Assembly (NCBI GenBank): GCA_937949615.1 | Contig: CALEDQ010000011.1 | Coordinates: 32,269 to 96,268, forward strand | DNA: 64,000 nt | Origin: an uncultured bacterium | GTDB taxonomy: Bacteria > Muiribacteriota > Ozemobacteria > Ozemobacterales > Ozemobacteraceae | Direction of reading: 5' to 3' | Shown here: piece by piece, positions 1-9,440 of the stretch | Layout: every line of letters begins with the position of its first letter | Numbering within the stretch: position 1 is the stretch's first letter | Notes under the pieces: generated by a model | Seen by the model: only the letters and a program-made list of their open reading frames with translations | The model's database searches: none | Told to the model about the DNA's origin: nothing | Made by a program: the position numbers and the translations under genes

Positions 1-2055
1 GTTCTGGTTGCTTATAAACGTTTCATACCTCTGCTCGAGCCTGGCAGGCTGACCTGCCTGCTTGCTCTGATCGGTTTTTTTGCGCTGGCGCTGGTCGTAA
101 AAGAGGCTGGTTTCAGGCTCGATCATCATTCGGTTAAGTTGCAGCTGCTGCTGATGTTGCTGGTTACCACTGGCCTGCCTTTTCTGCTGCTTGCCATCGC
201 CGCTTCTGACCATGTGGCCCGCAAGCGCACGGCTTTGATAGAAGAGGCCTATCAGACCTGTATCGGCTATATTCAGCATGTTGATCGCCGCAGCCAGATA
301 ATCAACTCAAATATCATCAACCAGGTCAACCGTCTGCAGAAAGATATCAGAAGTATGCTGCCCGGCCGCTTCGGCGCCTATGAAATGCATGCCCTGATCA
401 AGGGGAAGCTGCAGGATTCACTGCTGGACTACAGGCTGGTTGCCAGTTCGCCGCCACAGGTAATGAGCGAGCTGGGCGTGCTTCAGGGCAGCCGCTTTGC
501 TCCTTTCAACCGCATGGATAAGCCTATGAGTAAAGTTCTGATCGATCTCAAAATTTCGCGTGATATTGCCGCCAGCTATCTTTCTGAGATGAATAACCGC
601 GCCCCGGCACAGAATATGACCGAAACCGAGCTGATGGCAGAAATGGTCTATCAGCGGCCATTTCACGAAATCATCCAGAGCATGATGCTGGCCACCGACA
701 AGGTTTTCCGTCTTGGTCTGGTCGATCGCACCAGTCCACTTCTGGTAAAACTGATTTCTCTTAACCGCGATCATATTATCGATTACTTTCTCATGATTTT
801 TTTCCGCAACGGCACTCTGCAAAGGGAATTTCTCGAACGTAATTTTCATTCTCTCGAACGCAACCAGCTTGGGCTTAAATTCATGTATTCTGACGATCTT
901 TTCTTTGGCCCTGAAGCCAAGCCGATCATAAGCAGCAGCTGGTTTTCAGGCATTTACTTGAAAACGCGCGAACACCCTGCAGTAGAGCCTTGCTTCACGA
1001 GCATCGACGGACATGACTATGTTTACGCCGGCATGCGCGGGCAGAATCTCGACAGTTTCACTCTTTATGCCTTTTACCCGCTCGCCAGAATCGAAGCACA
1101 GATTGCCGAAGAAAAGCAGTTTCTGGTAAGTGCTGCAATCATTACCCTGATTATGCTCGCCGGTCTTGGGTTGATTTTCTCTGCCAGTTTTGTCATGCCG
1201 CTGACGGCTTTGCAGACTGGTGCCATTGCCATCAGGCAGAGGGATTTCGCCTTCAGACTGAGCGGGCTGGCAAATGATGAATTTGGCGAAATGGCACGAA
1301 TTTTCAACTCCAGCATGGCTGATTTCGAAGAATTGTCGCTGGCCGGAATCGTTCAGGCACGCCTGCTGCCGCAGCAGGGCATTTCAGACAGCCGGTTCGA
1401 CCTTTTTGGCCGCAGCATACCGATGACCGAGATGGGTGGTGACTATTTCGACTACTTTCAGACCGATGAAAATCGTCTGGTGATTATGGCTGGCGACGTG
1501 GCCGGTCATGGGGTAGGGGCTTCGCTGATCATGGCGATGGCCAAGGCAGGGGTCCTGCGCTGTTCCGACTGCCTCGACAACCCGGCCACCGTTCTGGCCC
1601 GCCTGCACCAGATTATTTTCGCCTCGCGCAGTCGAGCCCAGCGAAAGGTTATGACCTTTCAATATCTGTATTACAACCCCGCAGACGGGGCCGGGGTCTA
1701 TGCCAATGCCGGCGCCTGCTCACCGGTTCTCGTCGACCCCGAAAAGGGCACGACTCATGAAATTACTTTACAGGCACCGGTTCTCGGGGGTTTCAAGAAA
1801 TCGAGTTTTGCCAATCTGAACCTGCAGCTGCAGCCCGGCCAGGCTGTCATTTTTTACACCGATGGTATGGTTGAAACCATGAATCCCGCCGGCAAAGAAA
1901 TCGGTTACGAAGGCCTCAAACAGATTTTGCTCGCCGCCTACGACACAGACGCCAGGCGTTACTACGACAACATCTACCAGAAATACCGCGAATGGCTCGC
2001 CGGTGGCCAGCCGCAGGACGACCTCACTCTGATCATCCTCATTCGCCGTCATTGA
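1..2055 (+). CDS. SpoIIE-type PP2C serine phosphatase with membrane sensor and HAMP (5' end missing)
   Basis: The frame is open from the first base of the window, so the true start lies upstream. Seen: two hydrophobic segments near the beginning (about window codons 18-35 and 46-65), a sensor-like stretch, and a further membrane segment near codons 370-395. A HAMP-like linker (ELSGLANDEFGEMARIFN style) and a C-terminal PP2C/SpoIIE domain follow. The metal-binding aspartates are visible in GGDYFD (codon 481), GDVAGHG (499), TDGMVE (621) and QDD (673-674). Family knowledge: such RsbU/SpoIIE-like enzymes dephosphorylate anti-sigma-factor antagonists in partner-switching pathways. The signal sensed and the partner are unknown; no anti-sigma factor is visible nearby. 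The gene ends at TGA 2053-2055, with about 280 nt before the next gene. Confidence 0.88.
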   Translation, partial: VLVAYKRFIPLLEPGRLTCLLALIGFFALALVVKEAGFRLDHHSVKLQLLLMLLVTTGLPFLLLAIAASDHVARKRTALIEEAYQTCIGYIQHVDRRSQIINSNIINQVNRLQKDIRSMLPGRFGAYEMHALIKGKLQDSLLDYRLVASSPPQVMSELGVLQGSRFAPFNRMDKPMSKVLIDLKISRDIAASYLSEMNNRAPAQNMTETELMAEMVYQRPFHEIIQSMMLATDKVFRLGLVDRTSPLLVKLISLNRDHIIDYFLMIFFRNGTLQREFLERNFHSLERNQLGLKFMYSDDLFFGPEAKPIISSSWFSGIYLKTREHPAVEPCFTSIDGHDYVYAGMRGQNLDSFTLYAFYPLARIEAQIAEEKQFLVSAAIITLIMLAGLGLIFSASFVMPLTALQTGAIAIRQRDFAFRLSGLANDEFGEMARIFNSSMADFEELSLAGIVQARLLPQQGISDSRFDLFGRSIPMTEMGGDYFDYFQTDENRLVIMAGDVAGHGVGASLIMAMAKAGVLRCSDCLDNPATVLARLHQIIFASRSRAQRKVMTFQYLYYNPADGAGVYANAGACSPVLVDPEKGTTHEITLQAPVLGGFKKSSFANLNLQLQPGQAVIFYTDGMVETMNPAGKEIGYEGLKQILLAAYDTDARRYYDNIYQKYREWLAGGQPQDDLTLIILIRRH

Positions 2056-2333
2056 GCGCCGAATAACCGAAGAAAAACTTATTCGCAGCGGATTAATTGG
2101 CATAAACTTCCTTCTGTCGGTGAAAAGCCTTTAATGGCGAATATGGCCGCGTGGTTCTGTGAGAAGCCCCGAACCCGGAAGCTTAATGCCTTGTTCTGCT
2201 TATCGAGCAATTAATAAGGTTTTTTACGGCCAGGTCTGATAAAATAAAGACTTCTGCCAGGTGGAGGCAGACTTGCTTTTAAGCCTGCCGATTCATTTTC
2301 GACCCATAATATTGATGCTTTAGAAGGTAAAGA

Positions 2334-4220
2334 ATGCAAAAATTGCGAAAATTAATCATATTTATATGGTTTGTTCTAGTCTGTTCGGCTTTGCCGGCCG
2401 CCGGTGACCAGCTGCCCACGGCGCCGTTCGTGCTGCAGTTTGTCGACGCGGCAACGGGGCGGCCGGTGCCGCTTGTCGAGGTCGAGGCTTTCAACGGCCT
2501 GCGTCTGGTCAGCGACAATCTTGGCCATATCGCAATTACTGAACCCGACCTGCTCTGTTCCAGATTGCGTCTGGTAATTCGCGGCAACGGCTATCGCTAC
2601 CCGCAGTTCGATTTGCTCGGAGAACGGGCGGTCAGTCTGCAATATGAGCCAGGGATTTGTCAGCAGATCAAACTTGAACGCACCGCCGCCGCCGAACGTC
2701 TGTACCGAATCACCGGCGCCGGTCGCTACCGCGACTCAATGCTCGCTGGCGTGCATGATAAAACTATCGATAACCGTCTGATCGGAAATGTAATCGGCCT
2801 TGATTCAGCTATTCCGGTCAGGTGGCACCGCCGGCTTTTCTGTTTCTGGGGCGATACTCTATGCACCGATCGACTGAATCTCAGTGGCTCAGGTGCTATA
2901 ATAGAGCCTGGCAGGTCTCCGGAAGTGCCGCCTGAAATTCAGTATTTTTTAGACAAAGAGGGCTATTCATCGCCGATATTCGATACCGGCTCCCCTGGTT
3001 TTGTCTGGATAGAAGCGGTGCTGCCGCTGAATTATGGCCGGCATGGCGAGGTGCTTGCCGCTCGCTACGTCAAACACAAAACTCTTGAAGAAGCGGTCGA
3101 GACTGGTTTTGCCATTTTCCGCCTGTCGCAAGGCAAGTTCACTATTCTCAGAAGATTCAAATCCGGTCGTCAGCATAAATCTGCGCATGCAGTGCCGATT
3201 GTGCAGAGCGAAAAACCACGCTGGGCGATTCAACCATGGGAAATCACCGAACCCGAACTGAAGAGTTTCATGAATCCCGATTCATACCTGAATTACAGCT
3301 GTCTCGAAAAAGCTGATAAAAAAGCTGAGCTGCAGATCGAAGGTCGGCAATACCGCGTGCGTCGCGACCGTTCCGGCCGCCCGCTTTTTTCCTGGGTGCA
3401 GGGTGGGGTGCCGTGCCACCCGTCGCAGCAGAAGATTCTGCGTCAGGCCGGCCTGCTGAAACGTGACGAAAGCTGGCTGCAGCTGACCGAAGTCGGTTCG
3501 GGTAAAACTTCGCCTGATTTCAGCGGTTCGATCAGCTGGAACAATTTCAGAAAACGTTGGGTTATGATCTCACAGGGGCATACCGGCGAAATCTGGTATG
3601 CCGAATCCGACACCTTTACCGGCCCCTGGCTCTACGCCAGGCGGGTTGTCGAGCATGATACATACAATTTTTACAATCCCGTGCACCATCGCTGGTTTGA
3701 TCGCAACGGTGGACAGACAATATATTTTGAAGGCACCTATACATCGTTTTTTACCCGCGATGGTTACAAAACACCAAGGGCTGATTACAACCAGGTGATG
3801 TATCGTCTTGACCTGAGCCACCCGCATCTGCTGCTGCCGCAGCCGATTTATCGGGTCGAAACCGGTCCGGACAGATGGCGTCTGCTGAGCGGCCAGCAGG
3901 TTGCAGCTGCACATCTCTGGTCGAAGGTGCAGCAGATTGAATTCTGCGCTTTCACCGGTGACCTCGATGGTATCGCCGGCCTGCAGCCGGTTTATGATCA
4001 CGCACAGGAAAGCGACCGCGGGCCCGATCTGCAGTCTGGTAAACCTGGGCTGCAGCCTGACAAAAATGGCCGTGAACCGGTTTTTTATTCATTGCGCAAT
4101 GCTTCGGCAGCCGCAGAGCTTGCGATGTCGGCCGATCTGGTTAAAGCAGAGAGCTTTGGTCTGATTTTTCCCGCCACCAGCCGGTTACTGACCCTGTCAC
4201 CCGAAATCGCCCCGAGATGA
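2334..4220 (+). CDS. Secreted protein with carboxypeptidase-regulatory-like domain and beta-propeller-like (DUF4185-type) region
   Basis: The ATG at 2334 follows AGAAGGT with suitable spacing. Residues 1-24 form a signal peptide ending in a PAAGDQ-type site. A short beta-sandwich-like stretch follows (FVDAATGRPVPLVEVEAF, about 34-70), typical of carboxypeptidase-regulatory-like domains. The main body has Trp/Tyr-rich strands such as RLFCFWGDTL and WVMISQGHTGEIWYAES, reminiscent of the five-bladed propeller of DUF4185 or GH43-like proteins. Catalytic residues cannot be assigned. The last four bases overlap the start of the glycosylase gene (ATGA), so the two are translationally coupled, although no functional link is obvious. 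Function is unknown; a role in carbohydrate binding or processing at the cell surface is only a guess. Confidence 0.6.
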   Translation: MQKLRKLIIFIWFVLVCSALPAAGDQLPTAPFVLQFVDAATGRPVPLVEVEAFNGLRLVSDNLGHIAITEPDLLCSRLRLVIRGNGYRYPQFDLLGERAVSLQYEPGICQQIKLERTAAAERLYRITGAGRYRDSMLAGVHDKTIDNRLIGNVIGLDSAIPVRWHRRLFCFWGDTLCTDRLNLSGSGAIIEPGRSPEVPPEIQYFLDKEGYSSPIFDTGSPGFVWIEAVLPLNYGRHGEVLAARYVKHKTLEEAVETGFAIFRLSQGKFTILRRFKSGRQHKSAHAVPIVQSEKPRWAIQPWEITEPELKSFMNPDSYLNYSCLEKADKKAELQIEGRQYRVRRDRSGRPLFSWVQGGVPCHPSQQKILRQAGLLKRDESWLQLTEVGSGKTSPDFSGSISWNNFRKRWVMISQGHTGEIWYAESDTFTGPWLYARRVVEHDTYNFYNPVHHRWFDRNGGQTIYFEGTYTSFFTRDGYKTPRADYNQVMYRLDLSHPHLLLPQPIYRVETGPDRWRLLSGQQVAAAHLWSKVQQIEFCAFTGDLDGIAGLQPVYDHAQESDRGPDLQSGKPGLQPDKNGREPVFYSLRNASAAAELAMSADLVKAESFGLIFPATSRLLTLSPEIAPR

Positions 4221-4753
4221 GCAGAAACGCCGAAAAGCTTTTGAAGACGAGTTTCCCGCCGGTTGCCCGGGCCGATGCCGAAATTCTCGTTCTCGGCTCG
4301 ATGCCCGGCGAAAAGTCGCTCGAAATGCAGCAATACTATGCGCACCCGGCAAACCTGTTCTGGAAATTCATGGCCGAAGCCCGCGGTCTGCCGCAGAACG
4401 CAACCTACCAGGAACGCCTTGCGGCGATGATCGAAGCCCGGGTCGCGTTATGGGATGTTCTGCACCAGTGCGAGCGCGCGGGCAGTCTCGATTCAGATAT
4501 CAGAACCCATAGCGAGCGCCCCGGCGATATCGCCGGTCTGTTACAGAACTGCCCGCAGATCAGGCGTATCTGTTTCAATGGTCAGAAGGCTGCTGCCGCT
4601 TTTCGCCGGCATATACTGCCACATCTGCCTGCCGGCAGAATGTTTGAAATGCTGATTCTGCCGTCAACCAGCCCGGCAAATGCTTCACAGAAGCGCGATG
4701 AAAAGTTCAGAGTCTGGGCAGAAAAAGTCTGGCTGGCGACTGGCGATTGCTGA
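4217..4753 (+). CDS. DNA-deoxyinosine (hypoxanthine) glycosylase, uracil-DNA-glycosylase superfamily
   Basis: A 178-residue protein with the UDG-fold motifs of the hypoxanthine-DNA glycosylase group. Motif 1 is LVLGSMPGEKS (about residues 25-35) followed by YYAHPANLFW. The C-terminal motif is LPSTSPANA. Family knowledge: family 6 UDG-like enzymes remove hypoxanthine (deaminated adenine), sometimes uracil, to start base excision repair in the cytoplasm. The length fits the family. The start overlaps the upstream stop by ATGA. It converges on the large repeat protein, with only 6 nt between the two stop codons and no clear terminator. Confidence 0.82.
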   Translation: MSRNAEKLLKTSFPPVARADAEILVLGSMPGEKSLEMQQYYAHPANLFWKFMAEARGLPQNATYQERLAAMIEARVALWDVLHQCERAGSLDSDIRTHSERPGDIAGLLQNCPQIRRICFNGQKAAAAFRRHILPHLPAGRMFEMLILPSTSPANASQKRDEKFRVWAEKVWLATGDC

Positions 4754-4759
4754 AACTGC

Positions 4760-7700
4760 TCAAATCATCAGCGCTAGAATCTGAGCGGCGCTCATCACTT
4801 CGATCTGTGTGGGTGTGAAGGCGGCAATCTGCGATGTGGTCAGCGCTGCAAGTTGATCTGTAGTCAGGCCGGCCTGAATCTGGCTGGTAGTCAGAGTTAT
4901 GAGCTGAGCAGTCGAAAGGCCGGTTATCTGTGCCGTCGTCAGGCTGTTGAGCTGTGGTGCTGTCAGTGCCGGAATCTGACCGACTGACAGGGCGGCGAGC
5001 TGCGCGGTCGTCAAAGCCTGTATCTGGGCCGTCGAGAACTGCGCGACCTGATTGGTGGTAAGGCCGGCAATCTGCTCGGTTGTCAGGGCTGCGACCTGTT
5101 CGGTTGTCAGAGAGTCGACGTAAGAATTTTCTATATTGATGGTTCTGACCAGAATGCGTGCCTTGACCTGCTCGGGCGTCAGCGCCTGAATCTGCTCGGC
5201 AGTCATCGCCATCAGCTGATCATTGGCCATATGATATATCTGTTCAGTGGTAAAAGACTGAATCTGTGTGGTAGAAAATACCGTCATGCGTTCAGGGCTC
5301 AGCGTCGCAATCTGGCTGGTTGTCAGAGCCGCAATCTGCCCGCTGGTAAGGGCGCTCAGATCAGCATTGTCGAAAGTGGCGAACTGGCTGCCGCTGAGAT
5401 GCTGCAACTGCTCGCCGGTAAGGCTCTGAATCTGGGTTGTAGAGAAAAGGGCAAAGTTCTCAGCTGAAATGGCTGCGAACTGGCTGGTCGTTAGACCTGC
5501 AATCTGGCTGCCGTTGAGGCCGGCAAAATCAGACGCTTCCAGCACCCCTATCTGAGCGGTGGTCAGAGCTCTGAACTGCGCCGAAGAGAGTTGCTGAATC
5601 TGCCCGGAAGTCAGGGCGGCGATCTGATCGGTGGTCAGGGCTTTAATCTGAGCAGTGGTAAGCGCTTCAATTCTTTCTTCGGAAAAAGCGGCAATCTGGC
5701 TGGTCGTCAGGCCGGCAATCTGAGCGGTCGTCAGCGCTGCAATCTGAGAAGGCAGCAACTGCGGGTTTTCGAGAGTTTCGATCGTTGTGAGCTGTTCGTT
5801 ACTCATGGCTCTGAGCTGGTCGTAAGTCAATGACTGAACCTGCTGGCTCGAAAACCCTGCGAGTCGTTCAGTATTGAGATTGATTATCTGGTCGATGCCA
5901 AGTGCCTCGATCTGCTGCTCAGAAAGGGCGGCGAAATCAGACTGGTCAAAAAGTGCCAGCTGCTCGTTCGACAGGCTTCTGATCTGTGCTGTAGTCAGTG
6001 CGCCTGTCTGTTCCGGCGTAATTGCGGTGATCTGCCCGTCAGAGAACATTGCCAGCTGCTCATCTGAAAAGGCCTGTATCTGACCGGTCGTGAACCCGGC
6101 AATGCGGTCGGTAGACAGGGTGGCGATCTGTGTTGAAGTCATTGCGCCAAGCTGTTCTTCGGTGAGTATTGCCCAGTCTTCGGCTTCGAGGGCGCCAAGC
6201 TGATCGGTTGTCAGTAATTCAAACTGCTCTGCAGACAATGCCTGAATCTGGTCAGTAGAAAAACCGGTCAGCTGCGAACCAGAAAGGTAACTGACCTGTT
6301 CGGTGGTCATGGCAGCAATCTGCGAAGCGGTAAGAGCCGCCCAGTCTTCTGAACCGAAGGCGTTCAACTGTTCGGTCGATAATGCTTTTATCTGTGTGCT
6401 GGTCAATGACTGCAGCTGGTCAGTGTTTATTGCCGCGATATGGGTGTTCGACAATGCCGCAATCTGGTTGCTGGTAAGCGATTCGATCCGGTCAAAGAAT
6501 ATCTGCGACATTTTTTCGGCACTGAGACCGGCGATCTGGCCGGTGGTGAAAGCGGCCAGCTGCTGATTCGTTAACGCCGCCGCATCATCGGTTTCGAGGG
6601 CGGCAAGCTGGTCAGTGCTGAGAGCGCCGATTTGAGCATTGGTGAGCGCTTGAATCTGACTGGTAGTAAGCGCCTGAATCTGTGATGAAGCCAGTAGTGA
6701 AATCTGCTCGGTAGTCAGTGCCGCAATCTGAGATGTTGACAGACCGGCAAGAATTTCGCTGCCGACCGTTGCCAGCTGTTCACTTGTCAGAGATTTGATC
6801 TGAGCGGTGGAAAGCTTCGGCAGCAGACTGCTGGCAGTATTGATCAGCTGATCGGTGGTAAGAGCATTTATTTGACTGGTGGTCAGCGCGGCAATCTGTG
6901 TCGCGCTGAGAGCATTCAGCTGCTCGGTCGTCAGGCCTGCGGCGATCTGACTGGTCGTTAACGCGGCAATCTGGCCGGTGGTCAAAAGTGCCAGTCTTTC
7001 GTTCGAAAAAGAAGCGATCTGTTCAGGGCTCATGGCGGCCAGTTGAACGTTTGTCAGTGCCTTCAGCTGTGATGTTGTCAAAGCGCCAAGCTGGTCAGAG
7101 GTCAGCCCGCCGATCTGGGCGGTGGTGACAGCGGCCAGTTGTGAAGTTGAAAGAACCGGAATATCGATCGTTTCAATGCCGGCGATCTGTTCCAGACTCA
7201 AGGCTCTTATCTGAGCGGTGGTCAGACTCTTTATCTGATTGGTCGACAGACCTGCAATCTGCGTGGTAGTCAGGCCACTTATCTGGCCTGAACTGATTGC
7301 CGCAATCTGAGCGGTAGAAAAGGCGGCCATGTCTTCAGTTGCAAGAGCGCCGATCTGTTCAGAAGTCAGGGCTTTGATCTGATTGATAGTAAAAGCTCTG
7401 GTCTGTGTTGATGACAATGCCGCCAGCTGAACGGTCGTAAGACTGGCAAGCTGCCCGGGTGTGAATGATGCCAGCTGCGAAGAGGTCAGAGCGTGCAATT
7501 GACTGGTAGTTAAGCCGTCGGCGATCTGTTCAGCGGTAAGGCGCCCCAGTTGAAAGTTTGACATGGCAGTGATGCCGGCGGTCGGCAACAGTGCTATCTG
7601 TGCCGCAGCCAGTGCCGGAATCTGCAACGAAGACAGTGCCCTGACCTGTGCCGTGGTAAGGTTCATGATCTGTTCGTCAGTTAGAGCGGCAATCTGAGTC

Positions 7701-9196
7701 GGGGTAAAGGCTGCAATCTGCGCGGTAGTCAGGGCGGCAAAATCGGCGGTTTCCATCTGAATCAACTGATCGGTGCTCAATGCCTTGAGCTGAGCGTTGT
7801 TCAGGCCTTTAACCTGAGACGTAGACAGGCCGGCAAGACGCTCTGCCGAAAGCTGGCTGATCTGGCTGGTCGTCAAGGCACCGATCTGGTTGCTGCTGAG
7901 CGCTGCAAAATCTTCGGTTTCCATGGCCTGCAGCTGTTCTGATGTAAGCCCTTTCAGCTGGGCGGCTGACAGACCTTTTACCTGTGCTGATGTCAGTGCG
8001 GCAATCTGGTCGGTAGTCATTCCGGCAACCTGAGCCTGGGTCAGTGAACTCAGCTGGGTATTGGTCAGGCTGCGTATCTGGTCAGTAGTGAATCCCTCGG
8101 CAATCTGCGTCATGGTCAGCCGTGACAGCTGGGTTCCGGTCAGAGAAACGGTCTGGGTGATCGACAGACCACCGAGTTGCTGCGGTGACATTGCCTGCAG
8201 CTGTGTGCTGGTAAGGTTTCTTATCTGGGTTGTCGTCAGGGCGGCAAGCTGGCTGCCGGAAAGTGCAGCAATATTACTGCTGGTAAATGCCGCCAACTGT
8301 AGTGTGCTGAGAGCCGGAATATCAGCAGCTTCGATTGCTGCAGTCTGATCGGTCGTCATCATTCTGATCTGCGCTGCAGTCAGGCCTTTGATCTGTGTCG
8401 ACGACAGGGCGGCAATCTGTTCCTGCGACAGTGCCGGAAACTGTGTGGTCGAAAGGGTAGAAATCTGGTTGCTGGTCATGGCGGCAATGTCACCTGTTTC
8501 CAGCAGAGCCAGCTGCGCTGTTGTCAGTGCCCTGATCTGTGCGGCAGTCATGGCTCGCAGCTGCGAGCTGGTCAGGGCATTGATCTGACTGTCAGTCAGG
8601 TTGGCGATCTGGTTCGAAGTCAGGCCGGTAAACTGGGCCGAAGTAAGTACCTGCAGCTGTTCCGGCGAAAGCCCCTCAGAAATCTGCGCAGTTGTCATTT
8701 TTGCCAGCTGTGCGTTAGTCAGCGCCGCAACCTGGGCGGTGCCGAGCTGAGAGATCTGCTGTGGCAAAAGGGCGGCGATCTGTGCCGTTGTCAGGGCTTT
8801 GATCTGTGTGGTCGACAGTGCGCCCAGCTGTTCAGCCGAGAGATATGTCATATCGCCGGCATCGATTGCCTTCAGCTGCGTTACCGAAAGAACCTGCAGA
8901 TCAGCGGTCTCGAAAGTTGCCAGCTGGTCGCCGGTCAGTGCCCGCAGCTGAATCGGGGTAAGGGCTTTAACCTGAGTTGCAAGCAGGCCCCGGTTGTTAT
9001 ACAAAGTCAGCGCCTGGACCTGAGCGGTGTTTAGAATTACCAGGTCACGGTTTTCGATGCTGTCAATCTGCTCCGATGTCAGTGCCGCCACCTGGTCGGT
9101 GGTCAGAGCTCTGATATCGCCAGCGACGAAATCGCGTATCTGAGTTGTCGACAGCGCACTGATCTGCGCCGGGCTCATACCGATAACGATTGACAT
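4760..9196 (-). CDS. Giant octapeptide-repeat protein (L-[ST]-T-x-Q-I-x-A repeats)
   Basis: 1478 residues with no recognised domain or signal peptide. After a 7-residue start, the chain can be read in a continuous register of 183 octads (consensus T/S-T-x-Q-I/L-x-A-L). Five of them carry one extra residue, usually Gly before the last Leu; register and length agree to the residue. Marker octads in which Q4 becomes Asp and T1 becomes Glu/Gly/Asp recur in an exact higher-order pattern (see the repeat entries). One interruption occurs near residues 1348-1363. The S/T-x-x-Q pattern looks like a helix N-capping box and the I5/L8 spacing fits amphipathic helices, so an all-helical solenoid is inferred. 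The start is ATG 9196 with AAGGA 6 nt upstream. It is monocistronic. Its role could be scaffold, surface or binding protein; none is established. Confidence 0.85.
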   Translation of the reverse strand: MSIVIGMSPAQISALSTTQIRDFVAGDIRALTTDQVAALTSEQIDSIENRDLVILNTAQVQALTLYNNRGLLATQVKALTPIQLRALTGDQLATFETADLQVLSVTQLKAIDAGDMTYLSAEQLGALSTTQIKALTTAQIAALLPQQISQLGTAQVAALTNAQLAKMTTAQISEGLSPEQLQVLTSAQFTGLTSNQIANLTDSQINALTSSQLRAMTAAQIRALTTAQLALLETGDIAAMTSNQISTLSTTQFPALSQEQIAALSSTQIKGLTAAQIRMMTTDQTAAIEAADIPALSTLQLAAFTSSNIAALSGSQLAALTTTQIRNLTSTQLQAMSPQQLGGLSITQTVSLTGTQLSRLTMTQIAEGFTTDQIRSLTNTQLSSLTQAQVAGMTTDQIAALTSAQVKGLSAAQLKGLTSEQLQAMETEDFAALSSNQIGALTTSQISQLSAERLAGLSTSQVKGLNNAQLKALSTDQLIQMETADFAALTTAQIAAFTPTQIAALTDEQIMNLTTAQVRALSSLQIPALAAAQIALLPTAGITAMSNFQLGRLTAEQIADGLTTSQLHALTSSQLASFTPGQLASLTTVQLAALSSTQTRAFTINQIKALTSEQIGALATEDMAAFSTAQIAAISSGQISGLTTTQIAGLSTNQIKSLTTAQIRALSLEQIAGIETIDIPVLSTSQLAAVTTAQIGGLTSDQLGALTTSQLKALTNVQLAAMSPEQIASFSNERLALLTTGQIAALTTSQIAAGLTTEQLNALSATQIAALTTSQINALTTDQLINTASSLLPKLSTAQIKSLTSEQLATVGSEILAGLSTSQIAALTTEQISLLASSQIQALTTSQIQALTNAQIGALSTDQLAALETDDAAALTNQQLAAFTTGQIAGLSAEKMSQIFFDRIESLTSNQIAALSNTHIAAINTDQLQSLTSTQIKALSTEQLNAFGSEDWAALTASQIAAMTTEQVSYLSGSQLTGFSTDQIQALSAEQFELLTTDQLGALEAEDWAILTEEQLGAMTSTQIATLSTDRIAGFTTGQIQAFSDEQLAMFSDGQITAITPEQTGALTTAQIRSLSNEQLALFDQSDFAALSEQQIEALGIDQIINLNTERLAGFSSQQVQSLTYDQLRAMSNEQLTTIETLENPQLLPSQIAALTTAQIAGLTTSQIAAFSEERIEALTTAQIKALTTDQIAALTSGQIQQLSSAQFRALTTAQIGVLEASDFAGLNGSQIAGLTTSQFAAISAENFALFSTTQIQSLTGEQLQHLSGSQFATFDNADLSALTSGQIAALTTSQIATLSPERMTVFSTTQIQSFTTEQIYHMANDQLMAMTAEQIQALTPEQVKARILVRTINIENSYVDSLTTEQVAALTTEQIAGLTTNQVAQFSTAQIQALTTAQLAALSVGQIPALTAPQLNSLTTAQITGLSTAQLITLTTSQIQAGLTTDQLAALTTSQIAAFTPTQIEVMSAAQILALMI
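5372..6595 (-). repeat. Three tandem 136-residue (408 bp) super-repeats inside the octapeptide protein
   Basis: In residues 868-1275 the marker octads begin at 868, 948, 1004, 1084, 1140, 1220 and 1276. Spacing alternates exactly 80 and 56 (10 and 7 octads), giving a 17-octad unit repeated three times. There is no extra-residue octad in this half. The 17-octad block of the N-terminal half can be viewed as 10 plus 7, so both halves share one construction rule. Confidence 0.85.
6596..8911 (-). repeat. Four tandem 193-residue (579 bp) super-repeats inside the octapeptide protein
   Basis: Within residues 96-867, marker octads (E-x-x-D pattern) begin at residues 96, 233, 289, 426, 482, 619, 675 and 812. 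Spacing alternates exactly 137 and 56, that is 17 octads plus one residue, then 7 octads. The extra-residue octads begin at 168, 361, 554 and 747, exactly 193 apart. The copies differ widely in sequence, so this is an old amplification that has kept its register rather than a recent duplication. Confidence 0.85.
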
Positions 9197-9440
9197 GTCT
9201 GTTCCTTATTTAAGTGTCCGAAGTCGTTCTGCATTGCTCTTCAGACTTGCGGGTTTATGTCCTGGATCTGCAAAATCCAAGCTTCCCTGAAAAGTACATC
9301 GGCATTTATCCAGGATTTATTTAGGGGATATTTTGGTCTCTGGGCAGGTTTTCTGTGGTATGACCGGCGCCGGTCTTTAAAGTCTCGATATAATGTGCTA
9401 TACGTGAAGCGGCATATCATATCGTTCTGGAGGAATTAAG

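Noticed and set aside
5231..8588. Several plus-strand open frames of 60-95 codons
   Set aside because: Shadows of the octapeptide repeat gene; their apparent repetitiveness mirrors the real gene.
9257..9439. 60-codon plus-strand open frame before the Sel1 gene
   Set aside because: No ribosome site, no recognisable composition, and it ends directly at the GTG start of the supported gene.
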